A DNA stretch of 64,000 nucleotides from Lepeophtheirus salmonis (GCF_016086655.4 NC_052134.2:7192001-7256000), one strand, 5' to 3'. Positions 47,036 through 58,311 are shown, counted from the first letter of the stretch. Notes: generated from the sequence alone by a model not told the origin. Translations and numbers: made by a program.

Positions 47036-47998
47036 AACACATGCAACTCGGAAGTAGTATTATATATATAGTTTTAATCGTTGTGTAAATTGATTTTGCA
47101 TGGATTTGACTCCGTATTCAAATGGATTATATGTACCCTTGAGTGTCCTTCAATGCCCCTTATAACAATCAGGAATGTTGTATCTCTTTTTTTTAAAAGG
47201 CTTTGATTAATTAATTATAGTAAAAGACAATTATTCAAACAATCTTGAAAGGAATCTGTGGCCCTGAGAGTGAAAAGAGTTAAAATACCATCAGATCCTT
47301 TTGATTAAGACTCGTTTTCTTAGCAATTTAACCCTTCACCAATCCTCCCATAGCATCATGAAAACACTCAGTCCTTCATAAAAGCAGTCATAAATCATTT
47401 TGAACATGTGTATTTTTTGAGTTATTACAAATGCATGTCATGAAATATTTAGGAAGGATTTAAAGATATTTGTTGTTGGATTTATTTTTATATCATGATC
47501 TTCAAACAAACAGCAGTGATAATTAAAACAACATATTTAAAAGTCAATAAATGATTTTTGTATCTTTACACAACACAAAAATGTTGAACTATGCTATCCT
47601 CTTCTACAACAAACAAACGAATAAGAATTTTCTAAGGCTTTTGTATATTGTACAGTATATACATAATATGTAGTCCAGATAATAATTTACCTTTTGATCA
47701 TGATTCATAATTAAATAGGAACTAACGTACAATAGAGTACAGTAGAGTGAAAATCAATTCCTATTGGTTAACTGATAATTTTTGTATTCTTTGTAGTTTC
47801 ATCATCATAGACTTCATAATGTGTGATAAGTTAATTAATCAATACGAGTGGTAGAAAAATAATTTTCAACAATCATGTTTATTTATATTTTATTTTAAAC
47901 ACAAATTTTCTTTTATTCATATTACAAATGTGTACATATTTTAATTTTTTTTGTGTGTTTGTAAATAAATAAAGACAGAAACGAAGAAGAAAAAATAC
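47036..47998. other. AT-rich spacer
   Basis: Nothing recognised on either strand. Confidence 0.5.
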
Positions 47999-48280
47999 CA
48001 GTGGCTTGAGCGATAGCCAAATGTTATTACACATGGAATCCAAAATGATCGAACAGATAATTCTGAAACTTAACCAGTAGACGTATGAAAGAATTATGCA
48101 AGTTTCTTTGATTTTTTTTTTTTGGGGGGTCTGAGACCATTAAGTGTCTATTGTTTAGAGCATCTGTAGGGGGTGGGGCTATTGTTTGAAATTTTCATTT
48201 GCCTTTCTCTTTCTATCTATCTCTCCTTCTCTCTGTGACTTCCCCCTCTTCTCTCTCAATACATTCTGAAACTTTTTTGC
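47999..48280. repeat. Family G copy, degraded
   Basis: CAGTGGCTTGAGCGATAGCC, CACATGGAATCCAAAATGAT and the CT-rich tract (TTTCTATCTATCTCTCCTTC) follow the order seen at 63328 and 15606. The right end is lost and family C core follows. Confidence 0.42.
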
Positions 48281-48289
48281 ATCAGGGTA

Positions 48290-48770
48290 GTTTTCTTTAA
48301 AGCAAAAACATTTAATTTTTTGAGAACAGATATGGGTTTTTGAAATTATTTTCCCAATAATTTAATTTTTGGTGAATAGCTATAGGTTTTTGAATTTTTT
48401 TTAAAAAACAATTTAGTATTTAAAACTTTATTTTTTATTTTGTTTTAAAAGCTATGAGTTTTTGAAATTTTTTGTAAACAGTGATAGATTTTTTGAAATT
48501 TTTTTCCAAATAATTAAATTTTTTGTGAATAACTTTAGTTTTTTGAAATTTTTTTCTAAATAATATAATTTTTTGTGAATAGCTGTAGGTTTTTGGAAAT
48601 TTTTTACATAAAATTTAATATTTGATTCTATTTTCAAAAAAAATAATATTTTTTTGTGAATAGCACTAAATTTTTGAAATTTTTTGTTAACAGCTATGGA
48701 CTTTTGAATTTTTTTAAAAAAATTCCAAAAAAACACCCCCATCCCCAATATAATCCTGAAGACGCCCTTG
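48290..48770. mobile_element. Family C element, core and right end
   Basis: About seven T-rich units with GTGAATAGCTGTAGGTTTTT. The right end read inward is CAAGGGCGTCTTCAGGATT, preceded by CACCCCCATCCCC. The 115-residue minus frame at 48452-48799 is a translation of these units and not a gene. A degraded left start may be GTAGGGGGTGGGGCT near 48167. Confidence 0.58.
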
Positions 48771-49804
48771 TGTAGGGACGCGAACTCCGAAACTTTCATG
48801 AATTCACAATGTTAATTCTGAGAAGAAAAGAATCAATTGTAAACGTCACTGGGGATTTTTTTTCTTTGTAGTCAACTAAATAACTTTATTTAGACAAACA
48901 TTGATCATGTCGTTTTGTTTTTTGAAACAATAATCGAATATAAATTAAGGAATGAACTCACAAACGGAATTTATTAAAGAAAATAACGTATGAAGAGAGA
49001 AAATTTGAACAGTTTGAATAAGTCGTTGGAAGAAACACACAAAAGAGTCAGTTAACGCCGTAGTATTTGTAGACATAATTCATCATATCATGTCTTCTAT
49101 ATATACATGGTCAATTTGATATAAGTATGACCAGGGATACCACCCAGAAAGGTGTCACTAACTAAATACATACCCACTTACCAATAAAGAATATCATTTG
49201 ATAGAATCGATAATATTTTTCCCTTTTGAGGAGGTTTTAATTGATATTTTGACTCAAGGACTTATTTAAAATGTCAAATATAATATCATTCACAATACAT
49301 AAAATGTATAGTATTAGCTGAAAGTGAAGAAGAGCCTTGGCATTAGGATACCCATGTCCCTCCAGCTGCATCGCTTTCTAAATAACCCTTGTATCCTCTT
49401 TTTTGTTTTTATATCAATGTATGTACATAAACGTTCCTTAATAAATTTACAAATTTAATTACTTTTTTAATACTTTTTTTTTTTTTTTTGCAATTTTTTC
49501 TTCAACACCAATGTACTCTAAATAATAAGTATTATTCTCCACATGGTCCTTCATCTGACTATAAAACGAGTGTTACATCCAACATTCACAAGTAATTAAG
49601 AGGGAAATATTGAAGTACTGCTTATACCGGACATACTGTTATTATTTATCCATGTTCATTATGCAAATTTTGAGACGTTGAGATACTTATTTTTTACAAT
49701 TTTCCTATTAGCAATGTTGTAGGATATGTAAGAAATATACTTGAAAGTACCAATTAAGAAATAAACATATTTTTAGTGCCCCATACAATTGAATTGTATC
49801 ATGA
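48771..49804. other. AT-rich spacer
   Basis: No gene recognised. A poly-T run lies at 49477-49489. Confidence 0.5.
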
Positions 49805-50024
49805 GTCGTTCAAAAAGTCCGTTACGCTAGGAGTTGGGTTGAGCCGTTTACTCTGACACCATTCAGTAACTTTTTCTCTAAATATTACTTTATTGTATGT
49901 TTTTTTTAAAAATAATATTGTTTATAACAGAACTGACGTCGAGTCCATATTTTCTGAGTTAAGTTCGAGTCATCAGTATCTGTCTCGGGTCCATTACAAA
50001 GGACACAATTCCGGACTCGAGCAC
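49805..50024 (+). repeat. Dispersed repeat J, copy 1
   Basis: It is the reverse complement of 55720-55935: GAGCCGTTTACTCTGA, AGTAACTTTTTCTCTAAATA, GTCGAGTCCATATTTTC and CCGGACTCGAGCAC. The two copies are about 5.7 kb apart in opposite orientation. Its outer end is GTCGTTCAAAAAGTCC. Confidence 0.68.
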
Positions 50025-50330
50025 AGAGTTTGGAGAGACTTTTCCACATGTATTAGGGACATACAACCAGTCTTTTTTACCGTCCTGGACATTATGGCCA
50101 CTGGCACCTTGTTCTTCATCGTAAAAGTCAGCATCTTCAACTTTAATTGACTTCTTAGGCTGTATCCATTCATTGGATCTAAAATTGACTGGTTTGCCAC
50201 TCTGGGGTCGGTCATTGAGGACTTCACCTAAAGTCGCATCTTCAATTAATTTCTTTTCATAATGTCGAATTAAATATTTTTGTTTTTTAAAAAGGAATAG
50301 CATTTGGCAGCTGATATTCTTAATTTTCAA
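50025..50330 (-). pseudogene. Open frame, likely mariner HTH-linker relic
   Basis: Minus-strand frame with LIRHYEKK, NDRPQSGKPVNFRSNEWIQP and SGHNVQDGKKDWLYVPN. RPQSGKPV matches the RPRSGRP-type linker between the two HTHs of Tc1/mariner transposases, and A-x-x-HNV is typical of the second HTH. It is more GC-rich than its surroundings. Part of the longer frame (49959-50024) lies in repeat J. A host exon is the alternative: a donor-like CG|GTAAAA lies at 50080. Confidence 0.4.
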
Positions 50331-50898
50331 AAAATGCCTGGAATTTTATAATCTGTTAACTAGAAACCTCATTATAACGTATTAAAATCTGTGTAAAATC
50401 TATTAAGTAAGTATTAGTTTAGGGGTTCGATCTGAAAATCCAAGAAAGGTCTGAGACCTTATAAATTTTTATGGACCAAACTAAGTCGGTCCTTGAAAGG
50501 AGTTCTAGGTAGGCCAATCTCAAATAAAAATTCGGGTGGATTGGTCAAACAAAAAAACCGAACTGGATCAGATTCATTTGAAATTTGGTCTAAATCGATT
50601 CTATAAATAAATTGTTCATGACTTTAGTTTCTGCGTTTCAACATTTTGAACCTTGGTATAATTACGTCATATGAAGTTAAATGTGTTGCACAAGTCCTAT
50701 TTCTTCGTTTATATATAGTCAACGAAAAAAATCGATCTAAATATTGATAACGAAAATATTGGTCCACAATTTAAAAATATTACTTTTTTGTCTCCGGTCT
50801 GAGATAGCGGTTTTGACAGAAATATTAGAGTCCAAATAGAGTCCTGAAAAAATCACTGAAGTTTGAACTGAAAAACCTGAGTATCAACACTAGTAAGT
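50331..50898. other. Spacer
   Basis: About 50410-50890 contains GGTCTGAGACC, CCGAACTGG and GGTCTGAGATAG words and may be a decayed MITE. The ends do not pair well enough to call. Confidence 0.35.
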
Positions 50899-50899
50899 A

Positions 50900-51115
50900 C
50901 AGGGTCAGGATTTAAAATCCGGAAAATTGGAGGATTTATTTTCCAAACTTAATTCAACAATTTAGAAATCTTTTGATCTTACTTGTAGGGCCCATAGTGA
51001 AGTCAATCACACTAATCAGCTGCCTTCAGCTTCAACCACAGCCTCCAACCAGGCCATTAACCTGGTACAGGTCTTGATGGACTCTCTCTCCAAGATGCAC
51101 CACACATACCGTATG
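50900..51115 (-). mobile_element. Mariner 3' end with one TIR
   Basis: The outer end CAGGGTCAGGATTTAAAATC lies beside TA 50898-50899 and matches the end at 54070 (CAGGGTGAGGATTTTAAATC). On the minus strand the C-terminal pieces YVWCILERES and WLEAVVEAEGS then a stop are visible. Everything upstream of this on the minus strand is replaced by other mariners. Confidence 0.7.
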
Positions 51116-51269
51116 TGGCATAAGTACTTGTATACTTTTTATGCAGATAATAAAGTTTAAATTTCGCGGAAATTTCATAAAAAAGGAGAAATAACAAATA
51201 ACTGGTTTCCTTCTAGGTTTGAATTGAAGAAATAAAATCAGCCGTAAGTCTTTTAGGAATTCCAACAGT

Positions 51270-51873
51270 ACAGAAATAGAAAAAACTTCGTCAAAAATCG
51301 TTGCACCCAGCAAAGCTGGTGACAATCCCTCCGTGATTGCACGTAACTTTGGGATCAGTAGGATCACTGTATACAACGGCAAGAAGTTCTACAACAAAAC
51401 AAAATACACTGTTGATGGTCACAGGTTGGGAAGACCAAAATTGGTCCGCACAGAAAGCCTCATAAGTAGTGTGAAGACAAAAATAGACGCGAACCTTTGT
51501 GACAATATCTGCCAAATGGCCAGGGACCTCAGGGTTCATGAAACAGCTGTTTTGTGTATCTTGAGGGGATTTGGGCCTCAAGTCTAGGGCTGTTACTAAA
51601 GTTCAGGACTTGACTGTTTTACACAGACAAAAGAGCCGAAACGATCGAAGATTCTCCTTAATAAATTGAAGAAACGCAATAAGAAAGTCCTCATTTCTTA
51701 GGGTAAAAATTTTTGACGATTGATCCAGTCAGCAACTCCTGCAGCCTTTGTTACATTGCCAAAGATGCCCCTCTCGAGGTAAAACTCTCAAGGGGGTCGA
51801 AACACCCAGCAGAATGATACTCGGTGTCATTGGTTCAAACGGTATGATGTTTCCACATATGTGGGTAAAAGTC
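51270..51873 (+). pseudogene. Mariner transposase, N-terminus to start of core
   Basis: SKIVAPSKAGDNPSVIARNF then GISRITVYNGKKF is HTH 1. GRPKLVRTESLISSVKTKID is the linker. NICQMARDLRVHETAVLCIL is HTH 2. KLKKRNKKVLIS then a stop, GKNF, occupies the place of the first-Asp block (normally FSDEKNF), so that Asp is lost. MILGVIGSNGMMFPHMWVK follows. It ends abruptly at the junction with the next, oppositely oriented mariner. Confidence 0.83.
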
Positions 51874-52405
51874 CAACTGTCTTTTTCTATGCCAAAAAAG
51901 AGTTCAAAAGAACAGAAAATACTAATTCAAAAGAGATGGGTGTCCTTCATTGCTCGTGTCCAAAGTTTCCTCTCCAACCACACAAGGATCTTTCTACCTA
52001 CTTTTTTGATAGCTCTCTAGACAATCTCGTATGACACCCGAGGTCTCTTGTATGGGCCCACATGGACTTGAGAGGATTGTCTTGGACAGTTTTCTTAAAC
52101 TCATTTGACTCCAGCTTGGCCTTTTTGACAGGGCCTTTCTTCCTCTCCAACGTTTTGGACATGCTGACGGCATACACGGTAGTCTTGGAGACGCCCAACT
52201 GATGGAAGTGTGCAAATAGAAATTCGTTGATCACGTTCAAATGTCTTTTCATCGACTTGTATGTAAACTAAAGATTTGAGGTTCGTTTTGTTTTGTAAAT
52301 AATTGTTTAAGCTTTAATATATAAAAATATAAATTAATTTCAATCACTCAACCTTAATTAATTATTGAATTAGTAAGTGTTTAGATTTCAATGGGTCAGA
52401 CTTTT
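51874..52405 (-). pseudogene. Mariner subfamily B N-terminal half, opposite strand
   Basis: Minus strand: HLNVINEFLFAHFHQLGVSK, TTVYAVSMSKTLERKKGPVK (HTH 1), ESNEFKKTVQDNPLKSMWAH (linker/HTH 2). Then, after frameshifts, LERKLWTRAMKDTH and the block before the first Asp. The right end near 52400 (TTTAGATTTCAATGG) is a decayed subfamily B TIR. The innermost 58 bp (51874-51931) are identical to 58518-58575. Confidence 0.82.
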
Positions 52406-52639
52406 AAACAGCAAAAGTATTTGAATCTATGTTGATTTTTATGAATGAAATATTATGTTAAAATAGGAATGTCTCCTAATGAAATTCAAATTTTATTAAA
52501 CGTGAAGTGAGACCTTTTTCTGCCAAATACATTTTTTAAGGAAATCTCTCGTGAGGAGAGAGTCTGCTTTTATTTATAGTTTTGGGTTAAGAAGTAAAAA
52601 CTTAATAGATTGTTATATTGTTTGAAAAATACACTAGCT
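52406..52639. other. AT-rich spacer
   Basis: Nothing recognised. Confidence 0.5.
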
Positions 52640-52966
52640 AAAAATGGAGGGTGGGAGTTTGGGTTTGTCATGGCCTCTTAACACCATAGAAAAACTGCAT
52701 TAATCAAAAGGTTCTTCGACTAAAATGAAAATGTACAGTGACTTTTTTTTTATTATACGCAATTGATTTTTCTAATAATTCTGTCCACTTTTGATTGTTG
52801 ATTAGTTTTATTAAATTAATTTATGAACAGAAAAAGTATTCTTCTGTAAATTTTTTGCTCCAGAGCATAATTTGATCATTTTTTTGGTTTTTATATCTAT
52901 AACTTTTCAAAAACTCCTTGATTTGGAGGGGCTACATCCCCTCCAGCCCCCTTGCGGACACCCCTG
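52640..52966. mobile_element. Family C element, right-end copy (inverted)
   Basis: The outer end read inward is CAGGGGTGTCCGCAAGGGGG, then GGATGTAGCCCCTCC and AAATCAAGGAGTTTTTGAAA. The other end is uncertain (near GGGTGGGAGTTTGGG at 52650). Confidence 0.5.
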
Positions 52967-53019
52967 ATTTATGACCGAAATAAGACCTAATTTATCATTT
53001 CTCTCTGGATATATCTCTC

Positions 53020-53255
53020 CTTCTCACTGTCTCTTCCCCCTTCACGTTCAACATCCCTCTCTCTCTATCTCTTTTCTTCTACCTTCATTCTTTGTTTCTA
53101 TTTATTCAGCCCAGCAACACAGACACCCTCTGCTTGAATATATTTAAAATAAACATCTTTATATGAGTAATGATATAACTATGTTAATAATTTTTTGGGA
53201 CTAAGCCCCCCCCCCTTCCCCTCACCCAAATGATGAAAGCTAGCAACTTCCCTAG
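53020..53255. repeat. Family G copy, right part
   Basis: CT-rich tract, CTTCATTCTTTGTTTCTATT, then CCCAAATGATGAAAGCTAGC, as at 15880-16070. A C-run lies at 53205-53213. The left end is missing; a family C end lies about 55 bp upstream. Confidence 0.55.
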
Positions 53256-54068
53256 TCTTATTCATTGTTTCCAAGATTCTTTTTTTTATTTTTTATGATT
53301 TGTTTATAAGAGTATTTTCATAGAATGCTTATGTCTAGAGTTGAAATCGGGGAGGGTAGTGACTTACTTAGGCATTATAAGGTAAAGAGCTTGAGATATT
53401 GAAGTAATCGAAAATATTATTCTCTTAAGTTCAGAGTCTACTGTCTTCTTTATCCACCTACCTCGATCCGGTTACAAATCTCTATATTTTCGTAGGAAAG
53501 TGTAACATAAGCTGTATTAAAAGCAATTATTCGAATCCTTCCACATATGGAGTAATAATTAATTAATAAATTAGAGTATTTGTCATCGATCTAATTTTGA
53601 ATGTATTTTCATAATAGTGCCAGGAGAAAAATATGAGTTGTTGTTAGGTGTGTCAGATTTGCCAGTGTTTGTATTTTTGTTTAATTTGCGAATTGAACAC
53701 ATTTTTAATTTTTCCCCTCCTCATAAATATGTATATTGTATAAGTATGTATATTATAAAGTGGTAAAAAAAAACAATCAGGTTGTAATCGTATGATTCTT
53801 ATCAACTGATATTTTGTCGTCGTTTGTTGATAAAAACAATTTTAATACACAATTATTTTAGTCCTCCCTAAATACACTTTTCTTTTAACGACCCTAATTT
53901 TAATAATAGTATAATTTATTTACCTATATAACATATATATAATAATAGGTACATTGTATCCATCGGACAGATGTTAATTTCCTTATTTTTTGCAAACATA
54001 ATATTAAATTTATCTATTTATTTCAATTGTCATTCTCAGATATAAGTTCATTTATGTACAATGTATAT
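53256..54068. other. AT-rich spacer
   Basis: Nothing recognised. Confidence 0.5.
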
Positions 54069-54069
54069 A

Positions 54070-54440
54070 CAGGGTGAGGATTTTAAATCCGGAACAAGTT
54101 TAAACCTCAATATCTTTGCAACCCAGAAATCTACGCTTATAAAAGGATGCTCATCAAATTCAGAAAACCAAAATTGTATTAAAAAAATCACAAAGTCCTT
54201 GAGATGTTCTCCGAATAGAATCGCCGCACGGCGATTATTGTGTGCTTACGTGCCAGGTACATGCTCAAGGATCCAAATAACTATATAGAGTATTTTGTTA
54301 AAAATGGTAAATTGATGTGTACAGATCCGATGTCATGCCAGAATTTTAAATTGATGCGGTGGGTTCAACTAGTTTTAATTGGAACAGGATTTATTCTGGA
54401 AAATCCAATATTTTTGAGATCTTTATGTTTTGGGTAAAGG
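54070..54440 (+). mobile_element. Mariner 5' end with TIR and HTH start
   Basis: The outer end CAGGGTGAGGATTTTAAATC lies beside TA 54068-54069. At about 54207 the frame MFSE then stop, NRRTAIIVCLRARYMLKDPN resembles the N-terminal HTH at 476 (MSSEYDRHAAISVALRAG). No core follows. Confidence 0.62.
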
Positions 54441-54629
54441 AAATGTGTATCCTAAACTAGCCGCATCTGAACCCCTTGGAATACTACTGAATGCATGATA
54501 GTCCTTGAAAACTTTTTGCTTTATCAGAAAGAAAGATAAATCTAGGCTTAATATTAATGATACAAAATACAAAAATTGAAAAGGAGATGAAGGATATTTT
54601 AATTTCTATTATTTTTCAAAAATTCCACC

Positions 54630-55035
54630 CTCTGCCAAAATACAGAGCTCCAGGCGGGTTCAAAACTTACTTGCAACTTTCCTGCAGGTTTCTACCGTAA
54701 TGTTGGTCCATTCCTCCTCTACCTTGGCATTCATGACCTCCACGCTGCTGTGGTAGCGGACAATGACCTTTTTCTCTTTGGTGCGCCACACGTATTAGTA
54801 AAGTGGGCTCAGGTTGGAGGAGTTTGGGCAGCCAATTCTCCTTGGACCAAAATCCATTCGCCTCTAATTTGTTTTCAAGTACTTTTGGGTGACCTTGGAT
54901 TTGTGACACGGTGCTCTGTCTTGTGTCCCTACCCAATTTCCAATACCGTAGATTGCATTGAAAACAGGAAACACCTTCTTGGCCATGAAAATTTTATAAT
55001 TATAGAATTTCTATGAGCTCACCCTTTTAACTGAA
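54630..55035 (-). pseudogene. Mariner transposase C-terminal half
   Basis: Minus strand: TQDRAPCHKSKVTQKYLKTN keeps the second catalytic Asp. The third motif reads PNSSNLSPLY in place of PNSPDLNPLD, so the third Asp is lost. YVWRTKEKKVIVRYHSSVEV, NAKVEEEWTNITVETCRKVA and a final LCILAEGGIFEK follow, with small frame changes. It is convergent with the 5' mariner end at 54070, so these are two different insertions or an inversion. Confidence 0.82.
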
Positions 55036-55046
55036 TTAACAAGGTG

Positions 55047-55262
55047 AATTCTGCAAGGAAAAGAAAGATGTGACGTCATTTGTCATATCATAAAAAGTGG
55101 CATCTTGGATGCCAATAAAACAAGAAATCCACTTCAGCAAAAAGGACCATTTCGTCAATTCTTTGACATATAGATAATTTTCACTAACTTTGTAAATTGT
55201 ATTGTAATTTATGGAGACACCATCTTGGGGGCTTAAGTTGATATTTTTAATACATAAAATGG
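55047..55262 (-). repeat. Dispersed repeat K, copy A
   Basis: Inverted relative to 58636-58860 and nearly identical: GATGTGACGTCATTTGTCAT, AAAGTGGCATCTTGGATGCC, ATAAAACAAGAAATCCACTT, TTGACATATAGATAATTTTC. Divergent fragments are at 12555 and 13740. It has an open frame on the minus strand (NINLSPQDGVSINYNTIYKV .. SFLLKWISCFIGIQDATFYD). Its role is unknown. Confidence 0.68.
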
Positions 55263-55719
55263 AATAATTTCGAGGGATGTACCGATATATAATATTGAGT
55301 CGAATCTGGTTCCGATACCTTATTATGTATAAAATAATTTCATACGCAAATAACAAAATTGTTTACTTTTTTTTTAATATTTAACTTTTTATTAACGACA
55401 GATAGGAAAATAAAATACAATATTTATCAATCATAATTAGTTGCTGATAAAATTAAATCATAATTTAAAAAAGATAATGATACTCCGAGCTTAATAGTCA
55501 ATTAATTTTGGCTGGCTCAAATTTGGGAGTTCGCCCCTCGGCGTCTGATATAATTTCAACACCCTTACTGCTAAAAAAAAATACTTGCGACATAAAGAAA
55601 AGGCTATTTTCTATCATTTTACTGGTTTGGCCCACATGACATCAAATGTTCTTCAACTGTCTCTGGTTCCTAACTAAGTTTTATATGCTTGACCTAGGAA
55701 TTGAAACATGTATAAATTA
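55263..55719. other. AT-rich spacer
   Basis: Nothing recognised. Confidence 0.45.
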
Positions 55720-55935
55720 GTGCTCGAGTCCGGAATCGTGTATTTTTTAATGGGCCAATGTGGATATTGATGACTCGAACTTGACTCGGAAAATATGGAC
55801 TCGACTTTAATTCTGTTACAAACATTATTATTTCTAAATCCTACAAAAAGAAATATCTAGAGAAAAAGTTACTTAATGGTTTCAGAGTAAACGGCTCAAA
55901 CCAACTCCTACCGTTAAGGACGACTTTTTATACCA
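55720..55935 (-). repeat. Dispersed repeat J, copy 2
   Basis: Reverse complement of 49805-50024. Contains GTGCTCGAGTCCGGAATC, GGAAAATATGGACTCGAC, AATATCTAGAGAAAAAGTTA and AAGGACGACTTTTTATACC at the outer end. Confidence 0.68.
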
Positions 55936-56089
55936 CTCATTATTCAAATGTATGTGCTACTAAAAATGTGATTATTTCTAAATTGTTACTTTCCTGTACA
56001 AACCTGCAAATCAAAGTAATATGTAATAAAAATAACCAACTAAGGCTAGAATTGTACCTTTTTTTTAAAGCTCAATTAGAGACAAAGTA

Positions 56090-56580
56090 GGATAGTTAGA
56101 GAAAAATATTTTTTTTTCCAATAAATTAAAATTTTTGAAAATAAATTTCAGAAGTTTTTTTTTTTTTAATTTCATAACTCAACTGTTAAAATTTAATTTT
56201 TGAAAAAAAATTAAAGTTCAAATATTAATTTTTTTTGAAAAAAATTTCAGAAATTCAAAGTTTTTCATAAAAAATTTAATTTTTTTGAAAAACATTTCAA
56301 AAGTATACTGCTTTTCACAATATATTAAATTTTTTGGAAAAAAAATTTCAAAATTTTTAAGTTCAAATATTAATTTTTTTTGAAAAAAATTTCAGAAATT
56401 CAAAGTTATTTATAAAAAATTAAATTTTTTTGAAAAATATTTCAAAAGTATATTGCTTTTCACAAAATATTAAATTTTTTGGAAAATATATTCAAAATTC
56501 ACAATGTTTACAAAAAATCAAATTTTTGCAAAATTATTTCAAGTATTAAATTTTTTGAAAAAAGTTGATAATGGTTTAAA
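56090..56580. repeat. T/A-rich minisatellite with 145-bp tandem duplication
   Basis: The same T-rich texture as the family C core. A 145-bp unit starting AAGTTCAAATATTAATTTTT is duplicated at 56214 and 56359, with the two halves almost identical, including GAAATTCAAAGTT and CAAAAGTATA(C/T)TGCTTTTCAC. No family C ends are visible. Confidence 0.62.
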
Positions 56581-57199
56581 TCTATTTTCCTTTACATTAA
56601 TTAAAAAAGGGTTTTCATTGTTATAAAACATGGTTGTTTAGTGCCCTAAAATGGCCGACATCAACAATGCTGACGTCACATGGTAAGGCTCCTTCTTATC
56701 AACTTCAACTTTATTTTTAATACTCCAACTATTTACTTCATTTAAGGGAGGGCCAATATCTTATTTGTTTTATTCTATATAAGTTAGTATATAATAATGT
56801 GGATAGCATAAATGTAGATTTTGGTTGTCAGATACAACAGTAGCTGCTATATGTAATTCTCTTTCAGAAAATATGGAATTTATTGCGCCTTATGATATAC
56901 TAGATAGGTAAAAAATTAAAAGGCAAAGATAGAAGTAGAGTAAAATTCATGCAAAATCTTCAAAAGAAGAATCAATGAAAACCAAATACATTTGTTTTGA
57001 TGGCAAGGGACCTTGAAAGGGAAGGGGCATCTGGACAATGAACGATCCTTCCATTAAAGAAGATGAGATCAATTGAGTGAGGCACACAGAGACCAGATCC
57101 CTTGAGCAGAACATGAAGAGATGATCATAAGGCGTGTTGCTAGCATAACCAAATCAAAAAATATGAGCTCTGAGGGAAAATGGATAGATGGAGATCCAA
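56581..57199. other. Spacer
   Basis: No gene recognised. ATGGCCGACATCAACAATGC then TGACGTCACATGG near 56650 is less AT-rich but open only briefly. Confidence 0.4.
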
Positions 57200-57420
57200 T
57201 TAAATGCTATCCAGGCGGAGGGGGAACTTTTTAAGGCTTTTGACTAATAAAATTAATTATATTCAATATTACTAAGGTAAGTGGAAAACTTTAGTCTTTA
57301 TTAGAGAGAGATGTTATCCACAAGAATTATTAATAAATAATGAAGGAAAAAAGGAAAAAATGGAAAATCTACCAACGATTTTCCTTTTCTCATCTCAAAA
57401 CAGTAATTTATTTGACCAAA
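57200..57420 (+). repeat. Dispersed repeat N, copy 3 (weak)
   Basis: TTAGAGAGAGATGTTATCCA and ATTAATAAATAATGAAGG parallel the GAGGGAGATGTTAACACC .. block of 33530-33790. Confidence 0.35.
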
Positions 57421-57459
57421 CAGCCCATCTTTAATTATTATTGATTTACTACAATAATA

Positions 57460-57755
57460 ATGAATACGAGTATAGATTTTAAAAAAAAGAGCTTTTTTGC
57501 ACACAAGAGCTCTGTTACGAGAGGAATTGCAAGGCTTAAAAAGTTAATTGATTTAGTGGGTAAACAACGTAATCATGGGAATACCAAACTTATAAGCTCG
57601 AGTGAAATCTCAAAAGATTTTTTATTGATATACCTTATAAACTCTGATAATGTAGTATTGTATTTAAAAAGATGTTTATGAATTTAAACAAATAGTGAAT
57701 AACGCACTGCCCAATATTGACATCAATGACAATGAAAAAGATGTCAAAATGTAAA
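57460..57755 (+). pseudogene. Possible retroelement gag-like fragment
   Basis: Frame 1 reads SSVTRGIARLKKLIDLVGKQ then RNHGNTKLISSSEISKDFLL. A +1 shift near 57670 continues as DVYEFKQIVNNALPNIDIND then NEKDVKM and a stop. The basic N-terminus and acidic tail recall BEL/Pao-type gag starts, but there is no diagnostic motif, protease or reverse transcriptase. Function is unproven. Confidence 0.25.
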
Positions 57756-58062
57756 GGAGTCGTATTTTACATATTTGGATGTATATTGCAAGGTCTATTA
57801 TCTAAGTCACAATATGTCAAGAATGTTATAAACTACTACCATTTTTTTATTTATCCAATGATGTATGCAAGTTGATAGAGCTCAACCATTTAAAAGAAAT
57901 TCGATCATATATAAATAATAGAGGCTGATTAGTTTCACCTTCTAATATATTTCATTTATATTGTCACTTCAACAATGAAAGTCTTCAAAGCATAAGCATC
58001 TTTGCTGATTGAAGCAAATACATTTCAAGAATCTCGATGTAGTCTTCTTTTTTCACGGTGCC

Positions 58063-58162
58063 NNNNNNNNNNNNNNNNNNNNNNNNNNNNNNNNNNNNNN
58101 NNNNNNNNNNNNNNNNNNNNNNNNNNNNNNNNNNNNNNNNNNNNNNNNNNNNNNNNNNNNNN
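58063..58162. other. Assembly gap (100 N)
   Basis: Exactly 100 undetermined bases, a conventional placeholder of unknown true size. Frames crossing it are artefacts. It cuts off the left part of the mariner that ends at 58311. Confidence 0.98.
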
Positions 58163-58311
58163 AGATGGTGGCTGCTGCGGGAGGACATGTTGAAAAAATG
58201 TATTGTTTAATATCATGTCTAACTCTTTCATATTAACAAATACACTCCAAATTCCATTTTTATCAAGCAGGTTGAATTTTAAGATAGTTCCAATTTATCG
58301 TGGACACCCTG
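58163..58311 (+). mobile_element. Mariner 3' end, truncated by the gap
   Basis: The right end read inward is CAGGGTGTCCACGATAAATT beside TA 58312-58313. Just after the gap the frame MVAAAGGHVEKMYCL resembles a mariner C-terminus (AxGGHIE). The left TIR and body must lie in or beyond the gap. Confidence 0.62.

Noticed and set aside
50406..50890. hAT-like MITE with GGTCTGAGACC-type words
   Set aside because: The proposed ends pair poorly and no target duplication was seen.
57985..58236. Frames running across the N block
   Set aside because: They exist only because undetermined bases contain no stop codons.
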